Assembly: GCA_050053515.1 (NCBI GenBank)
Contig: JASFTQ010000118.1
Coordinates: forward strand, 1-12,575
Source: G020354645 sp050053515
Lineage (GTDB): Bacteria > Desulfobacterota > Desulfobacteria > Desulfobacterales > G020354645
Length of the DNA stretch: 12,575 nucleotides
Direction: 5' to 3'
The notes under the pieces are model-generated. The model was not told the origin of the DNA. It worked only from the letters and a program-made list of their open reading frames with translations, and did not search any database. The number at the start of each line of letters is the position of its first letter. Position 1 is the stretch's first letter. A program made the position numbers and the translations under genes. Shown here one piece after another: positions 6,680 to 12,575 of this stretch.

Positions 6680-7003
6680 ATGGCCGAAAAGGAAAAAGAA
6701 AGCGAAAAACCTTTGGACAAGATGACCGCCAATGAACTCAGGGAGCTCGCCAAGGCCATCCCTGAAATTACCGGCGTCCACGGAATGAGAAAGGCCGAGC
6801 TTCTGGCTGCCGTAAAAGAAGCCCGGGGGATCAAGGAGGAGGTTACGAAAAAAGCGGATAAAACCGTTGCTGAAATAAAGAAAAAAATAAAGGCCCTTAA
6901 AGCAGAACGCCAGGCAGCGTTGGAAGCCAAGGACAAGAAAATGTCCAAGGTCTACCGGCGGAGGATTTCACGTTTGAAAAAGCGTACCCGCCGGGCTGCT
7001 TAA
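6680..7003 (+). CDS. small Rho_N (SAP-like) domain protein with basic coiled-coil tail
   Basis: This is a 107-residue protein. Residues about 11-50 (LDKMTANELRELAKAI ... MRKAELLAAVKEARG) match the Rho termination factor N-terminal helical domain, a SAP-like nucleic-acid-binding fold. Residues 52-88 form a Lys/Glu/Ala-rich helix, probably coiled coil, and the last 20 residues are extremely basic (YRRRISRLKKRTRRAA). It lacks the RNA-binding cold-shock and ATPase domains of Rho, so it is not a truncated Rho. The ATG at 6680 is chosen for the GAAAGGAGG (6661-6669) before it; an in-frame TTG at 6626 falls in the loop of the upstream hairpin and is rejected. Nucleic-acid binding is a reasonable inference, perhaps to RNA or ribosomes; the actual role is unknown. 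Confidence 0.85.
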   Translation: MAEKEKESEKPLDKMTANELRELAKAIPEITGVHGMRKAELLAAVKEARGIKEEVTKKADKTVAEIKKKIKALKAERQAALEAKDKKMSKVYRRRISRLKKRTRRAA

Positions 7004-7021
7004 GTGTATCCGAGGTGATAG

Positions 7022-7078
7022 ATGAAGGTATGGTATCAGGATATTCCCGCAAGCAAATTCAGTTATCATAATGATTGA
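7022..7078 (+). CDS. possible 18-codon leader ORF coupled to the nucleotidase gene
   Basis: An ATG at 7022 opens a short frame encoding MKVWYQDIPASKFSYHND and ends at TGA 7076-7078. It has a better ribosome site (GAGG at 7012-7015, 6 nt away) than the nucleotidase ATG at 7071, which lies inside the end of this frame, an 8-base overlap. This geometry would let ribosomes terminating here restart on the nucleotidase gene. The frame and ribosome site are seen; that the peptide is made is inferred. Confidence 0.35.
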   Translation: MKVWYQDIPASKFSYHND

Positions 7079-7640
7079 TCCAGCGACGGTTGCTTTTGAT
7101 TTCGACGGCGTGCTGGCCGACACGATGTCTTTGTTCCTTAAGATGGCCAGTGAGGAATATGGTATAAGCGGGATTGGATATGACGACATCAACAACTATG
7201 ATCTGGAAGCCTGTCTTAATATAAAACCCGCAGTTATTGCTGAGATAATCAACCGGATTTTAGAGGGAGACTATTACCATCGCCTGCAACCGATGGCCGG
7301 GGCCTCCGAGGTGTTGGTGCGTATAAGTCAGCACCGCAACCCGATTCCGCTGGTAACTTCTCGCCCCCATCCGGGACCCATCAGCAGTTGGATAAAAAAC
7401 ACTTTACCGCTTGAGCCGGCCGCATTTGAGATCGTCGCAACCGGTGCGTTTGAAGGAAAAGCGCAGCAGCTTTTAAACCGTAAAATATCATATTTCGTCG
7501 AAGATAGGCTCGAGACGTGTTTTCACCTGATGCAATCGGGCATTACACCGGTGCTTTTCCGACAACCCTGGAACAGGGGGAAGCACCCCTTTTTGGAAGT
7601 CCGCACCTGGAGCGAGCTTGTTGAAATTATTCATTTCTAG
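7071..7640 (+). CDS. HAD-superfamily hydrolase, NT5C-like (putative nucleotidase)
   Basis: This is a cytoplasmic HAD phosphohydrolase of 189 residues, probably acting on a nucleotide or other small phosphate ester. Motif I is FDFDGVLADT (9-18) with nucleophile Asp10 and acid/base Asp12; motif II is the TSRPHP segment (96-101); Lys130 in FEGK suits motif III; and VEDR (143-146) supplies the acidic metal ligands of motif IV. A helical insertion between motifs I and II (about 20-75) is the cap. The short C1-capped layout resembles the 5'(3')-deoxyribonucleotidase (NT5C) group, but the substrate cannot be read from sequence. No Shine-Dalgarno stands directly before the ATG; translation may depend on the overlapping leader frame at 7022. 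The recombinase gene follows after 14 bp. Confidence 0.85.
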   Translation: MIDPATVAFDFDGVLADTMSLFLKMASEEYGISGIGYDDINNYDLEACLNIKPAVIAEIINRILEGDYYHRLQPMAGASEVLVRISQHRNPIPLVTSRPHPGPISSWIKNTLPLEPAAFEIVATGAFEGKAQQLLNRKISYFVEDRLETCFHLMQSGITPVLFRQPWNRGKHPFLEVRTWSELVEIIHF

Positions 7641-7654
7641 TAGTGGAAAGGTCG

Positions 7655-8584
7655 ATGGATTCGCCGCCGGTAAATAAGCTGATACAATCTTTTATCAAAT
7701 CCCTGGTCGCCGAGAAAGGGTATGCCGCCAATACCTGCCGGGCCTACCAGCACGATCTGGAAGAGTTTATAAGACTCGTAACCCGACCGGCCTCCGCAGA
7801 CCGAAAAAAGCGTACCAAGGATTACCCGGTGGCTCTCATAGACGGTCTCAGCGTTAGAGAATACCTGGGTTTATTGCATAAAAAGAACAAGAAAGTTACC
7901 ATTGCCCGGAAGCTCTCTGCCGTCCGATCATTTTTCAGGTATCTAGTCAAGCAGGGCACCGTAACGCATGATCCCACCCGAGCGATTCTGACACCCAAGC
8001 AGGAAAAATCGATTCCTACCTATTTGCCGGTGGATGATGTGTTTCGCTTGCTTGATTCGATAAAAACCGATACCCTGCTCGGCTTGCGAAACCGTGCCAT
8101 GTTTGAAACGCTTTACTCCTGCGGCATCCGGGTATCTGAGTTGGCCGGTCTCAATGTTTCAGATGTGCATTTTTCCTCACGGGTGATCCGGGTCCTCGGC
8201 AAGGGCAGCAAGCAGAGAATAGTACCCATTGGTAATAAGGCCTTGGCGGCCATAAGGTCTTATCGAAGAAAACTGGAGAAAGAAACGGGTTTCAAATTTC
8301 AAAGAAACGACGCTTTATTTTTAAACAAATATCATAAGCGACTGACAGCCCGTTCCGTTGCGCGAATCCTGGAAAAATTGGCCAAGAAATGTGGCCTCTA
8401 CATTCCGATATCACCGCATGCGCTGCGTCACACGTATGCGACGCATATGCTGGATGCCGGGGCTGATTTGAGGATCGTGCAGGAACTATTGGGCCATCGT
8501 AGTCTTTCAACAACGCAAAAATATACCCACGTGAGTATCGACCGACTCATGGAGACCTATGATAAGGCCCATCCTCGAAAATGA
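7655..8584 (+). CDS. xerC: tyrosine recombinase XerC/XerD
   Basis: The Xer recombinases resolve chromosome dimers at the dif site near the terminus, with FtsK. From the ATG at 7655 the protein has 309 residues: an N-terminal core-binding SAM-like domain (about 6-105, with the RKLSAVRSFFRYL helix) and a C-terminal catalytic domain. The full active-site set is present: Arg159 (GIRVSEL), Lys183 (GKGSKQR), His255 and Arg258 (HALRHTYATHML), His281 (GHRSLSTTQKYTH) and nucleophile Tyr290. A GTG at 7643 in the same frame would add four residues but has no ribosome site, whereas AAAGG (7647-7651) precedes the ATG at short spacing. The place just before hslV matches the xerC-clpQ-clpY order of Bacillus, which supports XerC over a phage integrase. 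XerC versus XerD cannot be settled from motifs alone. Confidence 0.92.
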   Translation: MDSPPVNKLIQSFIKSLVAEKGYAANTCRAYQHDLEEFIRLVTRPASADRKKRTKDYPVALIDGLSVREYLGLLHKKNKKVTIARKLSAVRSFFRYLVKQGTVTHDPTRAILTPKQEKSIPTYLPVDDVFRLLDSIKTDTLLGLRNRAMFETLYSCGIRVSELAGLNVSDVHFSSRVIRVLGKGSKQRIVPIGNKALAAIRSYRRKLEKETGFKFQRNDALFLNKYHKRLTARSVARILEKLAKKCGLYIPISPHALRHTYATHMLDAGADLRIVQELLGHRSLSTTQKYTHVSIDRLMETYDKAHPRK

Positions 8585-8632
8585 TGTTGCTTTATCATGA
8601 CTCCGAATTCGGGGTCAGGGGTAAACGGAGCT

Positions 8633-9163
8633 ATGAAAATTCATGCAACGACCATTCTGGCAGTCAGGCACAACGGAAGGGTGGCGGTGGGCGGTGACGG
8701 CCAGGTAACACTGGAAACCACCATCATAAAGCACCACGCCAAAAAGGTGAGGCGGATTTACAACGACAAAATCATTGTGGGCTTTGCCGGTGCGTCAGCG
8801 GATGCCCTTAACCTTTCTGAGCGTCTGGAAGCCAAGCTTGAACGTTACAACGGCAATCTGACACGCAGTGCCGTCGAGTTGGCCCGAGATTGGCGCACAG
8901 ACAAGTATCTGCGACGCCTGGAGGCGCTCATGATTGCCGTTGATGAAACCAAGATATTTCTGATATCCGGAAATGGTGATGTCATCGAACCGGATGAAGG
9001 CGTTATCGGGATCGGTTCCGGGGGTGTCGCCGCGCAAACGGCAGCCATCGCCTTGATGAAGCATAGCGCCATGAGCGCTGCAGAGATCGTGGCAGAGGCC
9101 ATGCAAATTGCCGCCGCCACATGTGCCTATACGAACACAGATATCACAATCGAAGAAATGTAG
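8633..9163 (+). CDS. hslV: ATP-dependent protease peptidase subunit HslV (ClpQ)
   Basis: HslV forms the double-hexamer proteolytic core capped by HslU. It is an N-terminal-nucleophile protease that degrades unfolded or regulatory proteins in the cytoplasm. From the ATG at 8633 it has 176 residues, the normal length. The nucleophile is Thr6 in HATTI, exposed by removing a five-residue propeptide (MKIHA). Conserved blocks are VGGDGQVTLE, KKVRRIYNDKIIVGFAG, ELARDWRTDKYLRRLEA, ISGNGDVIEP and IGSGG. An in-frame ATG at 8597 would add 12 unrelated residues before the propeptide and is rejected; ribosome signals near 8633 are AGGGGT (8617-8622) and GGAG (8627-8630). It starts 48 bp after xerC, and its partner hslU lies 156 bp downstream. 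Confidence 0.95.
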   Translation: MKIHATTILAVRHNGRVAVGGDGQVTLETTIIKHHAKKVRRIYNDKIIVGFAGASADALNLSERLEAKLERYNGNLTRSAVELARDWRTDKYLRRLEALMIAVDETKIFLISGNGDVIEPDEGVIGIGSGGVAAQTAAIALMKHSAMSAAEIVAEAMQIAAATCAYTNTDITIEEM

Positions 9164-9189
9164 CGTCGGCAGCCCTTTGTTTAGTGTTG

Positions 9190-9208
9190 CGACTCATTTC
9201 AGGAGTCG
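9190..9208 (+). terminator. weak terminator/attenuator-like hairpin between hslV and hslU
   Basis: CGACTC (9190-9195) and GAGTCG (9203-9208) form an exact 6-bp stem with a 7-nt loop, and five T (9214-9218) follow five bases later. The stem is short and the T-run displaced, so partial termination is the most that can be argued. A second dyad TTTTGCC (9215-9221) / GGCAAAA (9249-9255) overlaps the T-run and might form an alternative fold. The remainder of 9164-9319 has no gene. Confidence 0.3.
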
Positions 9209-9319
9209 GGACATTTTTGCCACAACAAGCTGATTTTAAATAGCAAAAGGCAAAAGTTTCAAAACAGGACAACCTGGACATTAGTAGACATGATTATTCT
9301 GCAAAAAAGGTAAAAAAGA

Positions 9320-10693
9320 ATGGATAGCCTTAAACCCTCTGAAATTGTAAAGGAGCTTGACAAATATATCATTGGTCAAGACAAAGCCAAACGGTCGGTG
9401 GCCATCGCGTTAAGAAACCGCTGGCGCCGTCAACAGGTCCCCGAAGACCTGCGTGATGAAATAGCTCCTAAAAACATCATCCTGATCGGACCGACGGGTG
9501 TCGGTAAAACTGAGATTGCGCGAAGGCTCTCCAGGTTCAGCGACTCCCCATTCAACAAGGTCGAAGCATCAAAATTCACCGAGGTCGGTTATGTCGGGAG
9601 GGATGTGGAGTCCATGGTGCGAGACCTTCTTGAACTCACGGTTACCCAGGGGAAAGCCAAGGAGCATGACCGTGTACAGGAGAAAGCCCGCCAGATCGCC
9701 GAAGAAAGAATGTTGGATCTGTTGCTTCCCAGGAAAAGACCGCTGGCCCAGGAGACAAATCAAACGCTGGAGGGGTCAAGCCCTCAGCCCTCGGGCAACG
9801 ACGTGACCGACACCGTTTCCACCAGGGAAAAGCTTCGCAGAATGCTGCGAGCCGGAAAACTCAATGATCGATATGTGGATTTGGATGTCTCGGACCGGTC
9901 TGTTCCGATGGTGGAGATATTTTCGAATGTCGGTATGGAGGAATTGGGTATCAACTTTAAAGAAATGCTCAACGGTATTCTACCCAAGGGAACCAAAAGA
10001 CGTAAGGCCAAGGTTTCAGAAGCAATTGAAATACTGACCCAGCAGGAAGTCCAAAACCTCATCGATTTGGACAGTGTCATCAAATCCGCCATCGAAAAAG
10101 TTGAGCAATCCGGAATTATATTCATCGATGAGATAGATAAGATTACGGGAAAGAACGGCAGCCATGGACCCGACGTATCGAGAGAAGGCGTCCAACGGGA
10201 TCTTCTACCGATCGTCGAAGGCTGCACCGTTACCACCAAATACGGTCCCGTGAAGACGGATCATATCCTGTTTATCGCTTCAGGGGCCTTTCATACCGTC
10301 AAACCCTCTGATTTGATCCCCGAACTGCAGGGGCGTTTTCCGATTCGGGTGGAATTGGATTCCCTGGGCCGCAAGGAATTTGTCAGGATATTGACCGAAC
10401 CCCAAAATGCGCTATTGCTTCAATACATTGCGCTGTTGAGGACCGAAGGTGTCGATATTGTTTTTGAAGACGATGCCGTTGAAGAAATGGCAAAAATTGC
10501 TGAAGAGGTCAACGATCTGACCGAAAATATCGGTGCCAGAAGATTGCACACCATGATGGAGCGCCTGCTGGAGGACATTCTATTTGAAGCGCCGGATACC
10601 GCCGAAAAGAAGGTTGTCGTCAACAAGGCTTATGTTGAAAACAAATTAAAAGATATCAAGGAGGATGAAGATTTAAGCCGCTATATCCTTTAG
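9320..10693 (+). CDS. hslU: ATP-dependent protease ATPase subunit HslU (ClpY)
   Basis: This AAA+ unfoldase forms a hexamer that recognises, unfolds and feeds substrates to HslV. The 457 residues include the N-terminal SEIVKELDKYIIGQDKAK segment, Walker A GPTGVGKT (57-64), the pore loop GYVG (90-93), the variable intermediate domain (about 110-240), Walker B IIFIDEID (266-273), the arginine-finger region ELQGRFPIRVEL (335-346), the sensor 2 motif GARRLHT (405-411) and the C-terminal tail DLSRYIL, which docks into HslV. Every functional element is intact and the length is usual. AAAGG (9306-9310) precedes the ATG by 9 nt. The gap of 156 bp to hslV is larger than the overlap or few bases common elsewhere. 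argD follows after 33 bp. Confidence 0.97.
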   Translation: MDSLKPSEIVKELDKYIIGQDKAKRSVAIALRNRWRRQQVPEDLRDEIAPKNIILIGPTGVGKTEIARRLSRFSDSPFNKVEASKFTEVGYVGRDVESMVRDLLELTVTQGKAKEHDRVQEKARQIAEERMLDLLLPRKRPLAQETNQTLEGSSPQPSGNDVTDTVSTREKLRRMLRAGKLNDRYVDLDVSDRSVPMVEIFSNVGMEELGINFKEMLNGILPKGTKRRKAKVSEAIEILTQQEVQNLIDLDSVIKSAIEKVEQSGIIFIDEIDKITGKNGSHGPDVSREGVQRDLLPIVEGCTVTTKYGPVKTDHILFIASGAFHTVKPSDLIPELQGRFPIRVELDSLGRKEFVRILTEPQNALLLQYIALLRTEGVDIVFEDDAVEEMAKIAEEVNDLTENIGARRLHTMMERLLEDILFEAPDTAEKKVVVNKAYVENKLKDIKEDEDLSRYIL

Positions 10694-10726
10694 AGCGAAT
10701 GTAATCTGTGAAACACCTTCCCGGGC

Positions 10727-11923
10727 ATGAAAAACGACACCATTAAAAAAGCAGACACCGTCATTGCCGCCACTTACAAGCGGTTTCCGTTGGTTCTCAC
10801 CAGAGGCAAGGGATGTACCGTCTGGGATTCCGCAGGTCGATCCTATACGGACTTTGTGGCCGGCATCGCGGTTTGCAACCTCGGCCACGCTCATCCAAGA
10901 ATTGCGCAGGCGGTTTCACAGCAGGTTCAAACACTTGTGCATGTCTCCAACCTATACTATACACTCCCACAAACCGAGGTGGCCGCCTGGCTCGTCGAGA
11001 ACAGTTTTGCCGACAAAGTATTTTTTTGCAACAGTGGCGCAGAGGCCAATGAAGCCGCTATTAAACTGGCGCGAAAGCATTTTAAAGATAAAGGAGAAAC
11101 TTCCCGCTTCCATATCATTGCAATGGAGCAATCTTTTCATGGCCGTACCATGGCGGCTTTATCCGCTACCGGTCAGAAAAAGATCAGGCAGGGCTTTGAT
11201 CCGACACTGCAAGGCTTTGAATTTGTCCCGTTTAATGACAGCCGGGCCCTGGCAAACAGCATCAATCCTTCAACCTGCGCGGTACTCCTCGAGCCTATCC
11301 AGGGTGAAGGGGGAATACGCTGCCCGGACCCGGATTATTTGAAAGAAGTCCGGAAACTTTGCAGTGATGCCGGCATTCTGCTTATATTTGATGAAATTCA
11401 AACCGGTATGGGGCGCACCGGTAAGCTTTTTGCTTACGAGAATTTCGGAATTGAACCCGATATCATGACCCTGGCAAAAGCCCTGGCCAATGGATTGCCC
11501 GTAGGTGCCATGTTAGCCAAGGATTTTGTGGCCGACGCATTCGGACCCGGCGCCCATGCATCCACCTTTGGCGGCACCCCTTTGGTCACCGCTGCTGCCT
11601 TAGAGGTTTTAAAGACGCTCAAAGAAGAAGATATGGTCGGGCGCTGTCGCGATGTGGGCGCTTACTTCAAACAACAGCTCCTATGGCTCCAACGGCAGCA
11701 CGAGATCATAGCGGAGGTGCGTGGCTATGGTTTGCTGCTGGGCCTGGAGCTGAAGATAGAGGGGCAATCTCTTGTAGACAAATGCATGCAAAAAGGTTTT
11801 TTGATAAACTGTATCCAGGACAACATTTTACGCTTCGTACCGCCCCTGATTGTTGCTGAAGAAGAAATTGATGCGCTGGTGTCATGCTTGGATGAAATAT
11901 TGAATGAGGTATTTCATGGCTGA
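10727..11923 (+). CDS. argD: acetylornithine aminotransferase
   Basis: ArgD is a cytoplasmic PLP enzyme that converts N-acetylglutamate 5-semialdehyde to N-acetylornithine with glutamate as amino donor, in arginine synthesis; some homologues also serve lysine synthesis. The 398 residues fit the class III aminotransferase fold: FVAGIAVCNLGHAHP (43-57), the phosphate-binding CNSGAEANEAAIKLAR (101-116), FHGRT (137-141), EPIQGEGG (189-196), FDEIQTGMGRTG (221-232) with PLP-contacting Asp222, and the Schiff-base Lys251 in TLAKALANGLPVGAM. The FGGTPL loop (281-286) is also intact. No obvious Shine-Dalgarno precedes the ATG. It ends overlapping argH by 8 bases. An ornithine or succinylornithine aminotransferase is possible from motifs alone, but the arginine context decides. 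Confidence 0.94.
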   Translation: MKNDTIKKADTVIAATYKRFPLVLTRGKGCTVWDSAGRSYTDFVAGIAVCNLGHAHPRIAQAVSQQVQTLVHVSNLYYTLPQTEVAAWLVENSFADKVFFCNSGAEANEAAIKLARKHFKDKGETSRFHIIAMEQSFHGRTMAALSATGQKKIRQGFDPTLQGFEFVPFNDSRALANSINPSTCAVLLEPIQGEGGIRCPDPDYLKEVRKLCSDAGILLIFDEIQTGMGRTGKLFAYENFGIEPDIMTLAKALANGLPVGAMLAKDFVADAFGPGAHASTFGGTPLVTAAALEVLKTLKEEDMVGRCRDVGAYFKQQLLWLQRQHEIIAEVRGYGLLLGLELKIEGQSLVDKCMQKGFLINCIQDNILRFVPPLIVAEEEIDALVSCLDEILNEVFHG

Positions 11924-12575
11924 AAAGAGCTGGGCAGGAAGATTCTGCCAAAAAACCGATCGCAGCGTGGAAGATTTTACCGCATCGATTGACTCGGATA
12001 AGCGTCTTTATCCCTACGATATCGAGGGCAGTATCGCCCACTGCCGCACGCTGGCAAAGGCGAATATCATTTCACAAGGGCAGGCGGACGCGCTGATCGA
12101 AGGCCTTGGGAAAATCAAGCAGGAACTTGATCTCGAAGCGTTTGAGTTTGACAATGCTTTGGAAGATATTCATATGCACATTGAAGCCCGTCTTGTCCAG
12201 CGCATCGGAGAAGTTGCCCACAAGCTCCACACGGCCAGAAGTCGCAACGATCAGGTGGCGCTGGATTTACGCCTGTATTTGCGGGATGAGGTTTCACATA
12301 TCGTTGGCCGGCTGCTGATTCTGGAGCAGGTGCTGGTGAAAATGGCCAGGGACAATCTGGCCACGATCATGCCGGGATACACCCATTTGCAGCGCGCTCA
12401 ACCGGTGCTGTTGAGCCACCACCTGATGGCCTATTACGAAATGTTCAAGCGAGACGTGGACAGGTTCCGTGACGGAATGAAACGTATCAACGTAATGCCG
12501 CTGGGCAGCGCTGCGGTCGCCGGCACGACGTATCCTGTTGATCGTGAATATACGGCCCGTCTTCTGGAATTTCCC
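11916..12575 (+). CDS. argH: argininosuccinate lyase, N-terminal part (runs off the window)
   Basis: ArgH splits argininosuccinate into arginine and fumarate, the last step of arginine synthesis. The window holds 220 codons of a protein that is normally about 460, cut by the window edge rather than by mutation. Visible are the start MAEKSWAGRF, the LEDIHMHIE segment (82-90), the substrate-binding HTARSRNDQVA (105-115), MPGYTHLQRAQPV (152-164) with the active-site His157, and MPLGSAAVAGTTYPVDRE (194-211). The GSS-MP-K-NP serine loop lies beyond the window. Its ATG lies within the argD 3' end (ATGGCTGA), so the two are translationally coupled. Family assignment is secure; completeness of the 3' part cannot be judged. 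Confidence 0.96.
   Translation, partial: MAEKSWAGRFCQKTDRSVEDFTASIDSDKRLYPYDIEGSIAHCRTLAKANIISQGQADALIEGLGKIKQELDLEAFEFDNALEDIHMHIEARLVQRIGEVAHKLHTARSRNDQVALDLRLYLRDEVSHIVGRLLILEQVLVKMARDNLATIMPGYTHLQRAQPVLLSHHLMAYYEMFKRDVDRFRDGMKRINVMPLGSAAVAGTTYPVDREYTARLLEFP

Noticed and set aside
8597..8632. Upstream ATG for hslV
   Set aside because: It would add 12 residues ahead of the short propeptide that HslV removes; the ATG at 8633 gives the normal length.
1..12575. CRISPR array, tRNA or rRNA genes, insertion sequence or prophage
   Set aside because: No regularly spaced repeats, cloverleaf-like segments, rRNA blocks, transposase or phage genes were seen; the only recombinase has the Xer chromosomal context.

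Overview
The window looks like a chromosomal segment of a diderm bacterium, most likely a sulfate-reducing or syntrophic member of the Desulfobacterota (the old Deltaproteobacteria). This is inferred from moderate GC, the gene order xerC-hslV-hslU-arg, the NfeD/slipin pair, and the style of the proteins (long-form GDP-fucose synthase, Fe-S family 4 uracil-DNA glycosylase with an N-terminal extension). All genes read on the + strand. No IS, prophage, tRNA, rRNA or CRISPR is visible.

Layout. Bases 1-190 are non-coding and hold a good sigma70-type promoter for a GDP-L-fucose synthase gene (191-1345). A second promoter, whose -35 box lies at the centre of a near-perfect 21-bp palindrome, precedes a small lipoprotein of unknown function (1461-1949). 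After a stem-loop come coaBC (coenzyme A synthesis) and a translationally coupled family 4 uracil-DNA glycosylase. A membrane quality-control pair follows: an NfeD/ClpP-class Ser-Lys membrane protease (4104-5405) and a slipin/SPFH protein (5627-6388). They are separated by a long imperfect foldback repeat (about 5404-5559) that begins at the protease stop codon. A 291-bp gap with nested inverted repeats and a strong hairpin then leads to a small, very basic Rho_N-domain protein (6680-7003).

The second half is a tightly packed housekeeping run: a possible 18-codon leader ORF overlapping a HAD/NT5C-like nucleotidase (7071-7640), a XerC/D tyrosine recombinase, hslV and hslU (ATP-dependent ClpQY protease), then argD and the 5' part of argH, which overlap by 8 bases. 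argB, argF and argG, often present between hslU and argH in related bacteria, are absent here. The xerC-hslV-hslU order also occurs in Bacillus (xerC/codV-clpQ-clpY).

Most of the window is conserved core metabolism and protein quality control, and I do not see a clear new defence or mobile system. The parts least explained by known genes are the nfeD-slipin foldback element, the palindromic operator candidate before the lipoprotein, the short coupled leader ORF before the nucleotidase, and the small Rho_N-like basic protein with its upstream hairpin.
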